A stretch of DNA of 5,572 nt, taken from NCBI GenBank assembly GCA_022769845.1, contig JALEIO010000022.1:1-5572 (forward strand), given 5' to 3'. A model generated the notes under the pieces. That model was not told the origin of the DNA, made no database searches, and saw nothing but the letters and a program-made list of their open reading frames with translations. The position numbers and the translations under genes are program-made. Below are positions 1 through 5,562 of the stretch, piece by piece (within the stretch, counting starts at the first letter, position 1; each line of letters opens with the position of its first letter). Origin of the DNA: Oscillospiraceae bacterium. Its GTDB lineage: Bacteria; Bacillota; Clostridia; UMGS1810.

Positions 1-13
1 CTGCCGTACACAT
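1..13 (-). CDS. 5' end of a gene cut by the window edge; possibly a choloylglycine hydrolase-like Ntn amidase
   Basis: An ATG at 13-11 is followed by TGT ACG GCA G, giving M-C-T-A before the window ends. A good Shine-Dalgarno, GGGAGG at 26-21, sits 7 nt upstream, so this is probably a real start. Known family fact: choloylglycine hydrolase / linear amide C-N hydrolase proteins (bile salt hydrolase, penicillin V acylase) often begin MCTA or MCTG, with Cys2 exposed as the N-terminal nucleophile after Met removal. The match is suggestive, but four residues are too few to assign function. It starts 65 nt after the thrS stop codon on the same strand with no clear terminator between, so some read-through from thrS is possible. 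A start codon here is fairly secure; the family is a guess. Confidence 0.5.
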
Positions 14-20
14 AAAAATT

Positions 21-26
21 CCTCCC
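21..26 (-). promoter_or_regulatory. ribosome binding site of the truncated left-edge gene
   Basis: GGGAGG on the minus strand, separated from the ATG at 13-11 by the 7-nt spacer AATTTTT. This is a strong Shine-Dalgarno at ideal distance. It is the main reason to believe that a gene starts at the window edge. Confidence 0.65.
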
Positions 27-78
27 GAAAAATATTTACTTTAATAGTATTGACAATAATTTTTCAAGTTTGCAGCAA

Positions 79-1986
79 TTATCTTACTTTTGTTTTAATT
101 TCTTCAACAATCTTTGCGACAAAATCCTCTGTCTTGCACGAACCTATATCGCCGTCTTTTCTTGAACGGATGGAAACCGTGCCTTCCTGTTCTTCTTTAT
201 CACCGACAACAAGCATATAAGGCGTCTTTTTAAGCTGTGCTTCTCTGATTTTATAGCCAAGCTTTTCGTTGCGCAAATCAACCTCGCTGCGAATACTGTT
301 GCTATCCATAATTTCTTTAAGCTTTAACGCATAGTCGAAATGCTTTTCGGAAATAGGAATAATCTGCACCTGCACCGGCGAAAGCCAAACCGGGAACGCA
401 CCTGCAAAATGCTCAATTAAAATACCGATAAATCTTTCAATAGAACCGAATGCAACACGGTGAATCATAATCGGACGGTGTTTCTCGCCGTCGTCTCCGG
501 TATATTCGAGATTAAACCGAAGCGGAAGCTGGAAATCAAGCTGAATTGTACCGCACTGCCATGTTCTGCCGATTGAATCCTCCAAATGAAAATCAATCTT
601 CGGACCATAAAATGCGCCGTCGCCCTCGTTTACAACGTAGTCTAAACCGAGCTCGTCCAGCGCGCCTTTAAGCGCATCTGTTGCCATTTCCCAATCCTCA
701 TCGCTGCCCATACTGTCTTCGGGACGTGTTGAAAGCTCAACGTGATATTTAAATCCAAAAAGGTTATAAACCTCGTCAATAAGCTTTGCAACGCCCTTGA
801 TTTCGTCTTTAATCTGGCCGGGCATCATAAAGATGTGTGCGTCATCCTGAGTAAAGCAACGAACACGCATAAGACCGTGCAGCTGACCTGATTTTTCGTG
901 ACGATGAACCAAACCGAGCTCACCCATACGAAGCGGCAAATCACGGTAAGAACGCGGCTCTGACTGATAAACCAAAATTCCGCCCGGACAGTTCATCGGC
1001 TTAATTGCAAAATCCTGCTCGTCTATAACGGTGGTATACATATTATCCTTGTAATGATCCCAGTGACCCGAGGTTTCCCAAAGCGAACGACTTAACATAA
1101 TCGGAGTTGAAATTTCCTGATAACCGTTTTTAGCGTGCAGCTCATGCCAGTAATCAAGGAGCTGATTTTTAAGAATCATACCCTTGGGAAGAAAGAACGG
1201 GAAACCGGGACCCGCATCGTTCATCATAAACAGACCGAGTTCTCTGCCGAGCTTTCTGTGGTCGCGTTTTTTAGCCTCTTCAAGAGCGTCAAGATACGCT
1301 TGCATTTCAGCTTTTTTCGTAAACGCCGTACCGTAAATACGCTGCAGCATTTTATTTTTCTCGCTGCCTCTCCAGTATGCACCCGCTATATTTAAAAGCT
1401 TAAACGCTTTAATGCCGCCGGTAGATTGAAGATGCGGGCCGGCACAAAGGTCGGTAAAATCGCCCTGACGATAAAAGCTTATTACCGCGTTCTCGGGCAA
1501 ATCCTCTATAAGTTCTACCTTATAAGGCTCGTTTTTATCCTTCATAAATGCGATTGCTTCACTTCTGGGAAGTTCAAAACGTTCAATCGGAATATTTTCC
1601 TTAACAATTTTATTCATTTCAGCTTCTATTTTTTCCAAATCGTCGGTTGTAAAACCTTTTTCGCTGTCAAAATCATAATAAAAGCCGTTGTCGATTGCAG
1701 GTCCTATTGCAAGCTTAACATCGGGGTACAAACGTTTAACCGCCTGCGCCATAACGTGCGATGCGCTGTGTCTTAAAATGTGTTTGCCGTCATTATCGTC
1801 AAATGTCAGAATTTCAAGTGCGGCGTCCTTTTCAAGCTTGTAATTAAGCTCCTTAACCTCGCCGTCAACACGCGCGCCCAAAGCCGCTCTTGCGAGTCCT
1901 TCGCTTATTTTTTTTGCGGCGTCATAAACGGTTGAGCCGTCCTCAATCTCCATAACGCTTTTGTCCTTTAACGTAATTTTTACCAT
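79..1986 (-). CDS. thrS: threonyl-tRNA synthetase
   Basis: Cytoplasmic class II synthetase that charges tRNA(Thr) with threonine using ATP. At 635 aa it is full length for bacterial ThrRS (E. coli 642). Domains in order: TGS domain (about 1-61); editing domain (about 62-240) with the HxxxH pair H73/H77 and C181-x3-H185, which clears mischarged Ser-tRNA(Thr); catalytic core (about 245-535); and anticodon-binding domain (about 536-635). The three zinc ligands that read threonine are C333 (MNCPGG), H384 (DDAHIF) and H509 (MIHR). Motif 2 carries R362 in HRHEKSG, and motif 3 carries R518 in GSIERF. All expected catalytic and editing residues are present, so the enzyme should be active and proofreading. 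The start is fixed by AAGGAGG 9 nt upstream and by the normal TGS N-terminus. The gene has its own consensus promoter and a structured leader. No clear terminator follows the TAA stop. Confidence 0.98.
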   Translation of the reverse strand: MVKITLKDKSVMEIEDGSTVYDAAKKISEGLARAALGARVDGEVKELNYKLEKDAALEILTFDDNDGKHILRHSASHVMAQAVKRLYPDVKLAIGPAIDNGFYYDFDSEKGFTTDDLEKIEAEMNKIVKENIPIERFELPRSEAIAFMKDKNEPYKVELIEDLPENAVISFYRQGDFTDLCAGPHLQSTGGIKAFKLLNIAGAYWRGSEKNKMLQRIYGTAFTKKAEMQAYLDALEEAKKRDHRKLGRELGLFMMNDAGPGFPFFLPKGMILKNQLLDYWHELHAKNGYQEISTPIMLSRSLWETSGHWDHYKDNMYTTVIDEQDFAIKPMNCPGGILVYQSEPRSYRDLPLRMGELGLVHRHEKSGQLHGLMRVRCFTQDDAHIFMMPGQIKDEIKGVAKLIDEVYNLFGFKYHVELSTRPEDSMGSDEDWEMATDALKGALDELGLDYVVNEGDGAFYGPKIDFHLEDSIGRTWQCGTIQLDFQLPLRFNLEYTGDDGEKHRPIMIHRVAFGSIERFIGILIEHFAGAFPVWLSPVQVQIIPISEKHFDYALKLKEIMDSNSIRSEVDLRNEKLGYKIREAQLKKTPYMLVVGDKEEQEGTVSIRSRKDGDIGSCKTEDFVAKIVEEIKTKVR

Positions 1987-1995
1987 TGGTTTTTT

Positions 1996-2002
1996 CCTCC
2001 TT
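1996..2002 (-). promoter_or_regulatory. thrS ribosome binding site
   Basis: AAGGAGG on the minus strand, 9 nt before the thrS ATG at 1986-1984. It is a perfect anti-16S match. It begins immediately after the T5 run that follows the leader hairpin at 2008-2023, so folding or ribosome entry at one would affect the other. Confidence 0.85.
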
Positions 2003-2023
2003 AAAAAGTCGGATAAATCCGAC
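2003..2023 (-). promoter_or_regulatory. terminator-like hairpin in the thrS leader (possible attenuator)
   Basis: On the minus strand GTCGGAT and ATCCGAC form a perfect inverted repeat (2023-2017 and 2014-2008), with six stable pairs around a TTTA loop. TTTTT follows at 2007-2003 and then the thrS Shine-Dalgarno. A stem followed directly by a T run is the form of an intrinsic terminator. Because it lies between the promoter and the start codon, it could act as a transcription attenuator or as a structure that gates ribosome access. The stem is short and the T run is only five, so it would be a weak terminator. The inverted repeat is seen directly; the function is inferred. Confidence 0.45.
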
Positions 2024-2025
2024 GC

Positions 2026-2048
2026 GTCCTTCTATACGAACGAAAGAC
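2026..2048 (-). promoter_or_regulatory. thrS leader hairpin with a tRNA(Thr) anticodon-like loop (candidate ThrRS operator)
   Basis: On the minus strand GTCTTTC (2048-2042) pairs with GAAGGAC (2032-2026) over 7 bp, one of them G-U, closing the 9-nt loop GTTCGTATA. If the first G and last A of the loop face each other as a mismatch, the remaining seven bases UUCGUAU line up as an anticodon loop: U33, then CGU as anticodon, then A37. CGU is the anticodon of a threonine tRNA that reads ACG. In E. coli the thrS mRNA has an anticodon-arm mimic just upstream of its Shine-Dalgarno, which ThrRS binds to repress its own translation. The placement here is similar. The hairpin is seen in sequence; the mimicry is inference. 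Confidence 0.35.
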
Positions 2049-2060
2049 ATTATTAAAATA

Positions 2061-2089
2061 ATTATATGGCTTTTTACAAAAAATGTCAA
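2061..2089 (-). promoter_or_regulatory. sigma-A type promoter of thrS
   Basis: On the minus strand TTGACA (2089-2084) and TATAAT (2066-2061) are both perfect consensus hexamers with an optimal 17-nt spacer. Transcription should start near 2054, giving a leader of about 68 nt before the thrS ATG. It lies just downstream of the intrinsic terminator at 2121-2150, so thrS is a separate transcription unit from the gatCAB operon. Such a strong promoter suggests that control acts later, in the leader. Confidence 0.85.
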
Positions 2090-2120
2090 TAGCAAAAGAC
2101 AGTATTTTCCTAATTTGAGC

Positions 2121-2150
2121 AAAAAAATATGCCGATTGTAAAACCGGCAT
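2121..2150 (-). terminator. intrinsic terminator upstream of the thrS promoter
   Basis: On the minus strand ATGCCG (2150-2145) pairs with CGGCAT (2134-2129). After an A/C mismatch, TT/AA pairs extend the stem inward to a small loop. The stem is followed by a T-rich tail ending in seven T residues (2127-2121). This is a standard rho-independent terminator. It would end transcripts coming from gatB, whose stop codon is about 200 nt upstream, and also any short RNA starting in the gap. On the plus strand the stem is followed by TTCCTTT, so plus-strand termination would be poor. Confidence 0.8.
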
Positions 2151-2202
2151 TTCCTTTATGAAAAAAGGAGGGAAAATGAAAAAAGTTTGTTGTGTTTGGT
2201 AT
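2121..2202 (-). ncRNA. candidate small intergenic RNA with a CCCUCC motif
   Basis: A candidate minus-strand promoter, TTGAAA (2237-2232) and TATTAT (2214-2209), has a 17-nt spacer and a 5/6 match in each hexamer. It would start an RNA near 2202 that ends at the intrinsic terminator at 2121, about 82 nt. The RNA would carry the C-rich sequence AUUUUCCCUCC (2177-2167) outside the terminator stem. That motif is exactly complementary, over 11 nt, to the gatB ribosome binding region (3799-3789). C-rich loops that target Shine-Dalgarno sequences are known in small RNAs of Gram-positive bacteria. Promoter-like hexamers are common by chance in DNA this AT-rich, and the segment may simply be the gatB 3' untranslated region. 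Confidence 0.2.
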
Positions 2203-2273
2203 GGTTATATAATATCATTAATTTTGTTAAATTTCAATAGAATTAATATACCAAATACATTTTTTTCACTCCC
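2170..2273. repeat. long imperfect inverted repeat (foldback) in the gatB-thrS gap
   Basis: Four nested blocks pair across about 104 nt: 2170-2173 with 2270-2273 (4 bp), 2177-2184 with 2261-2268 (8 bp), 2191-2202 with 2248-2259 (12 bp, one G-U in plus-strand RNA), and 2217-2225 with 2239-2247 (9 bp, one G-U). They are separated by small internal loops and one 14-nt bulge. Runs of A at 2161-2166 and T at 2276-2280 could extend the base. The arms are AT-rich, so some pairing is expected by chance, but the order and length are notable. It could be a remnant of a miniature foldback element or a structured gatB 3' end. No clear target duplication was seen. On the minus strand six Ts follow the stem, 3 nt after its base. 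Confidence 0.45.
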
Positions 2274-2292
2274 GATTTTTGTGCACATTTGA
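2176..2292 (+). CDS. doubtful 38-aa plus-strand small ORF
   Basis: ATG at 2176 follows AAGGAGGG (2165-2172) closely; the gap from GGAGG to ATG is only 4 nt. The ORF ends at TGA 2290-2292. The predicted peptide starts MKKVCCVWYGYIISLILL and is hydrophobic in its first half, with two Cys and one basic end. It could be a tiny membrane peptide, but the codons are those of random AT-rich DNA, no convincing plus-strand promoter precedes it, and it lies entirely across the foldback. The Shine-Dalgarno match is the only positive evidence. It is probably not a gene and is listed so that it can be tested. Confidence 0.12.
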   Translation: MKKVCCVWYGYIISLILLNFNRINIPNTFFSLPIFVHI

Positions 2293-2352
2293 CAAAATCT
2301 ATGCTTTTGTTCATTTTTAGGACATATTTTTAATTTTGTGTTAATATTTTAT

Positions 2353-3786
2353 TTAAGCTTTATCAAGCATTTCTTTTAAAATCTTGTTTATAACAGGCGG
2401 ATTTGCCTTTCCCTTTGACAATTTCATAGCCTGTCCCATTAAAAATCCGAGCGCTCTGTCACGTCCTGCCTTGTAATCGGCAATAGACTGCGGATTTGCC
2501 TCCAGCACCGATCTTACCAAATCGTAAAGCGCACTCTCATCGCTGATTTGCGCAAGCCCTAGTTTTTCAACAAGCTGTTTTGGCGTACTTTGTGAGTCGA
2601 ACATTTCAAAAAGCACCTTTTTCGCTGCGGAATTTGAAATTGTGCCGTTTGCCGTAAGCGATATAAGCTCGTTTAATTTATCAGGCTTGAACGGAATATT
2701 TTCAAAATCGGTTTCTTTATCCTTCAAAAACCTCGAAACATCGCCCAAAAGCCAGTTTGCAACGGTTTTAGGCTCTCCTCCGAGCCTTATGCAGTCATCA
2801 AAATAAAACGACATATATTTATTTTCAATTATAATTGACGCGTCTTTTTCAGACAATTTATACTCGTTTATATACCTCTCAAGCTTAACGTTCGGAAGCT
2901 CCGGAAGGTCTTTTTTAATATCGTCAATCCATTTATCGTCCACTGCGATAGGCATTAAATCAGGCTCGGGAAAATATCGGTAATCGTGCGCTTCTTCTTT
3001 TGAACGAAGCAGTGTATTTTCACCCTTTGCGTCATCCCAGCGCCTTGTTTCCTGCGTTATTTCGCCACCGTTTTCCACAACGGAAATCTGACGTGCAATT
3101 TCATATTCTATAGCCCTTTCGCCGCCCGAAAAGGTGCTGACATTTTTCATTTCGGTACGCGTGCCGAATTCTTTTTGTCCTTCGGGACGAATGGACACGT
3201 TGATATCGCACCTAAGCGAGCCCTCCTCCATTTTACAGTCTGAAACTCCTATATACTGTAAAATGTTTTTGAGCGTTTCAAGATAAATTTTTGCTTCTTT
3301 GGCGCTTCGAAGGTCCGGCTCGGATACAATTTCTATAAGCGGAACGCCGCAGCGGTTAAAATCAACCATAGAACCCTCGCCCATTATTGAGTGAATAAGC
3401 TTTCCGGCATCTTCCTCAATGTGAATTCTTGTAATGCCGATTTTCTTTTTTTCACCGTCAACATTTATTTCAACATAACCGTTCGTGCAAAGAGGAAGGT
3501 CGAACTGCGAAATTTGGTAAGCCTTTGGAAGGTCGGGATAAAAATAATTTTTTCTGTCTTGCTTTGAGTAATGCGTAATGTCGCAGTGCAGCGCAAGACC
3601 CGCTTTGATTGCATAATCCACAACCTTTTTGTTAAGCTTCGGAAGCGTTCCGGGCATACCCATACATATTGGGCAAACCGACGTGTTTACATCAAGGCCG
3701 AACTTATTTTCGCAGCTGCAGTAAATTTTTGTATTGGTTGCAAGCTCCGCGTGAACCTCCAAACCGATAACCGATTCGTAATTCAT
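2353..3786 (-). CDS. gatB: Asp-tRNA(Asn)/Glu-tRNA(Gln) amidotransferase subunit B
   Basis: GatB is the tRNA-binding and kinase-like subunit of GatCAB. It phosphorylates the side chain of misacylated Glu-tRNA(Gln) or Asp-tRNA(Asn) with ATP, and ammonia from GatA then makes Gln- or Asn-tRNA. The 477 aa are normal for the family. The N-terminal catalytic cradle shows GLEVHAEL with E10 and H12, and HIEEDAGK with E124 and E125, which fit the metal and active-site positions of the S. aureus enzyme. C23-x-C25 and C38-x2-C41 form a likely zinc site, found in some GatB proteins but not in all. The helical linker and YqeY-like tail (about 330-477) end with the typical GQAMKLSKGKANP segment, which contacts the tRNA elbow. 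The ATG directly abuts the gatA stop codon (TAAATG), which suggests translational coupling. It is the last gene of the operon; a terminator lies about 200 nt downstream. Confidence 0.98.
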   Translation of the reverse strand: MNYESVIGLEVHAELATNTKIYCSCENKFGLDVNTSVCPICMGMPGTLPKLNKKVVDYAIKAGLALHCDITHYSKQDRKNYFYPDLPKAYQISQFDLPLCTNGYVEINVDGEKKKIGITRIHIEEDAGKLIHSIMGEGSMVDFNRCGVPLIEIVSEPDLRSAKEAKIYLETLKNILQYIGVSDCKMEEGSLRCDINVSIRPEGQKEFGTRTEMKNVSTFSGGERAIEYEIARQISVVENGGEITQETRRWDDAKGENTLLRSKEEAHDYRYFPEPDLMPIAVDDKWIDDIKKDLPELPNVKLERYINEYKLSEKDASIIIENKYMSFYFDDCIRLGGEPKTVANWLLGDVSRFLKDKETDFENIPFKPDKLNELISLTANGTISNSAAKKVLFEMFDSQSTPKQLVEKLGLAQISDESALYDLVRSVLEANPQSIADYKAGRDRALGFLMGQAMKLSKGKANPPVINKILKEMLDKA

Positions 3787-5253
3787 TTATTTTCCCTCCC
3801 TTTCAATGCTCTTGTGTGCAAAGTCAGTATTTTGTTCAAACGCATACGCCGTTTTAAAAAGCGTATTTTCGCCAAACGGTTTAGCTATCAGCTGCAAGCC
3901 TATCGGCATATTTTTATCGTCATATCCGCACGGGATGCTTATTGCCGGAAGTCCTGCAATATTTACCGAAACAGTGCAGATATCGTTTAAGTACATTGTA
4001 ATCGGGTCGGTAATATTCTTGCCGATTTCAAACGCAGTTGTCGGAGTTGTCGGGGTTAAGATGACGTCAAATTTTTCAAACGCTTCAGCAAATGAATTTC
4101 TTATAAGCGTTCGCGCCTGTTGAGCTTTTTTATAATATGCGTCATAATATCCCGCGCTTAACGCATATGTGCCGAGCATAATACGCCTTTTAACCTCACT
4201 GCCGAAGCCTTCGGAGCGTGTTTTTAAATACATATCGGTTAAATCTGTGTAATTTTCTGAACGATAGCCGTATTTAACACCGTCAAAACGGGCAAGATTT
4301 GAGCTTGCCTCGGCGGAGGACATTATATAATAAGCCGGCAGAGCATATTTTGTCATAGGAAGTGAAAATTCAAATACCTCCGCGCCCATTTCTTCGTATT
4401 TCTTTGCCGCATTAAGTATCGCGTCCTTAACTTCCTTTTGTATTCCCTCGCCGATATATTCTTTCGGAATACCGATTTTAAGTCCCTTCACGCTTTCGCC
4501 GAGCGATTTTGTGTAATCGTCCGCTTTTTCGTCGGCGGAGGTGGAATCCATTTTATCGTAACCGGCAATAGCGTTTAAAACAATCGCACTGTCGGTAACG
4601 TTTTTGGTAATAGGGCCGATTTGGTCGAGCGACGACGCAAACGCAACAAGTCCGTAACGCGAAACAAGCCCGTAGGTCGGCTTTAAACCTACAACGCCGC
4701 AGAACGCGGACGGCTGACGGATTGAACCGCCGGTATCCGAACCAAGCGCAAAAATTGCTTCGTCCGCCGCAACTGCCGCTGCGCTTCCGCCGGACGAGCC
4801 GCCCGGAACTTTTGTTAAATCGTGCGGATTTTTTGTCTTTTTAAAATAAGATGTTTCGGTAGACGAACCCATTGCAAATTCATCCATATTTGTTTTTCCA
4901 ACAATTACACTACCCTGCTCTTTAAGCTTTTTGACAACCGTCGCGTCATACGGCGGCACAAAATTATAAAGCATTTTGGACGCACAGGTGGTAAGAATTT
5001 TGTCAGTGCAAATATTGTCCTTCACCGACGCGCAAATTCCGTTAAGAGGCGATATGTCGCCTTTTGCAATTCTTTCGTCCGCTTTTTTTGCCTCGCTTAC
5101 TGCGCTTTCCGAGGCAACGGTTATATATCCTTCTATATCTTTGTCGGTTTCTTCAATTCTTTCAAGAAGATTTTCTGTAAGCTCAACGCTTGTAATCTCC
5201 TTATTTTCAAGCATTTTTGAAAGAGTGCCGACACTCAAATTATAAAGCTTCAT
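3787..5253 (-). CDS. gatA: Asp-tRNA(Asn)/Glu-tRNA(Gln) amidotransferase subunit A (glutaminase)
   Basis: GatA is the amidase-signature subunit that hydrolyses glutamine (or asparagine) and passes the ammonia through a tunnel to GatB. At 488 aa it has the normal length. The Ser-cisSer-Lys triad is visible: K78 in ASVKDN, cis-S153 in GGSSGGS, and nucleophile S177 in GSDTGGSIRQP. Y309, R357 and D424 fall where the glutamine-binding Tyr, Arg and Asp of S. aureus GatA are expected (by memory of that structure, so approximate). The start ATG at 5253 has AAGGGA 11 nt upstream and the standard N-terminus (MKLYNLSVGTLSKML). It follows gatC by 24 nt and touches gatB, the usual gatCAB order. Presence of the operon implies that the organism makes Gln-tRNA, and perhaps Asn-tRNA, indirectly. 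Nothing unusual is seen. Confidence 0.98.
   Translation of the reverse strand: MKLYNLSVGTLSKMLENKEITSVELTENLLERIEETDKDIEGYITVASESAVSEAKKADERIAKGDISPLNGICASVKDNICTDKILTTCASKMLYNFVPPYDATVVKKLKEQGSVIVGKTNMDEFAMGSSTETSYFKKTKNPHDLTKVPGGSSGGSAAAVAADEAIFALGSDTGGSIRQPSAFCGVVGLKPTYGLVSRYGLVAFASSLDQIGPITKNVTDSAIVLNAIAGYDKMDSTSADEKADDYTKSLGESVKGLKIGIPKEYIGEGIQKEVKDAILNAAKKYEEMGAEVFEFSLPMTKYALPAYYIMSSAEASSNLARFDGVKYGYRSENYTDLTDMYLKTRSEGFGSEVKRRIMLGTYALSAGYYDAYYKKAQQARTLIRNSFAEAFEKFDVILTPTTPTTAFEIGKNITDPITMYLNDICTVSVNIAGLPAISIPCGYDDKNMPIGLQLIAKPFGENTLFKTAYAFEQNTDFAHKSIEREGK
3793..3800 (-). promoter_or_regulatory. gatB ribosome binding site inside the end of gatA
   Basis: GGGAGGGA on the minus strand lies 6 nt before the gatB ATG and is read as codons for the last gatA residues (E-R-E-G-K, then stop). 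Ribosomes finishing gatA therefore sit on the gatB initiation site. This fits equal production of the two subunits, which assemble together. Confidence 0.8.
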
Positions 5254-5264
5254 CCTATGTCACT

Positions 5265-5270
5265 TCCCTT
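5265..5270 (-). promoter_or_regulatory. gatA ribosome binding site
   Basis: AAGGGA within AAAAGGGAAGTG on the minus strand, 11 nt before the gatA ATG, in the 24-nt gap after gatC. It is weaker and farther from the start than the thrS and gatB sites. No promoter or terminator fits in this gap, so gatA depends on transcription from gatC. Confidence 0.6.
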
Positions 5271-5277
5271 TTGTAAA

Positions 5278-5562
5278 TTATTCTTCGACAGTCTGCGGTA
5301 CAACCACGCAGCCGCGCTGTTTTTTCGGCGCATTTTTAAGAATTTCGTCCCTGTCGAACGACTTTTCGATTTTGTCCTCTCTAAATACGTTCTTTATATC
5401 AAGAATGTGATTTGTAGGCGCGATGTTTTCGGTATCAAGCTCGTTAAGCGTGTTTGCAAAATCGATAATTCCTTCCATATTAAGGTTTTCAATTTCGTCA
5501 TCGTCCAGCTTAAGCCTTGAAAGCAAAGCAACGTGCAAAATCTCGTCTTTTGAAATTTTCAT
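5278..5562 (-). CDS. gatC: Asp-tRNA(Asn)/Glu-tRNA(Gln) amidotransferase subunit C
   Basis: GatC is the small non-catalytic subunit that wraps around the GatA-GatB interface and stabilises the complex. The 94 aa match the family length. The N-terminus MKISKDEILHVALLSRLKL is the typical first helix, followed by a second helix with the EGIIDFANTLNELDTENI stretch. The C-terminal half has the conserved FREDKI and FDRDEILKNAP segments and a PQTVEE end. The ATG is chosen from family alignment in memory. Only 10 nt upstream are in the window (TTGAAAAAAT), with no Shine-Dalgarno in them, so the ribosome binding site and operon promoter must be further upstream, or initiation is weak. It is the first gene of gatCAB here, unless further genes precede it beyond the edge. 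Confidence 0.95.
   Translation of the reverse strand: MKISKDEILHVALLSRLKLDDDEIENLNMEGIIDFANTLNELDTENIAPTNHILDIKNVFREDKIEKSFDRDEILKNAPKKQRGCVVVPQTVEE

Noticed and set aside
29..56. Promoter for the left-edge gene (TTGTCA with TATTTT, minus strand)
   Set aside because: The -10 is poor and the start point would fall inside the ribosome binding site, so it is not convincing.
14..78. Terminator after thrS
   Set aside because: The gap is AT-rich but has no stem of useful length followed by a T run on the minus strand.
1135..1776. Plus-strand open frames at 1135-1395 and 1426-1776
   Set aside because: They lie wholly antisense to thrS, have no recognisable family features, and reflect the codon pattern of the real gene.
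2208..2213. Plus-strand TATAAT as a -10 box
   Set aside because: No -35-like hexamer at 16-18 nt upstream and no extended -10; expected by chance in this AT-rich stretch.
2289..2294. Plus-strand TTGACA as a -35 box
   Set aside because: No TATAAT-like hexamer lies 16-18 nt downstream, and it would drive transcription antisense into gatB.
2292..2310. Small hairpin ACAAAA/TTTTGT with a 7-nt loop
   Set aside because: Six AT-rich pairs without a T tract on the minus strand; too weak to call a terminator.
3571..4123. Plus-strand open frames at 3571-3990 and 3806-4123
   Set aside because: Antisense to gatB and gatA, with odd Cys/Phe/Arg-rich composition and no ribosome binding site or family match.
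4822..5520. Plus-strand open frames at 4822-5220, 4976-5245 and 5257-5520
   Set aside because: Shadows of gatA and gatC, which are certain. One spans the gatC-gatA junction but shows no protein-like features.
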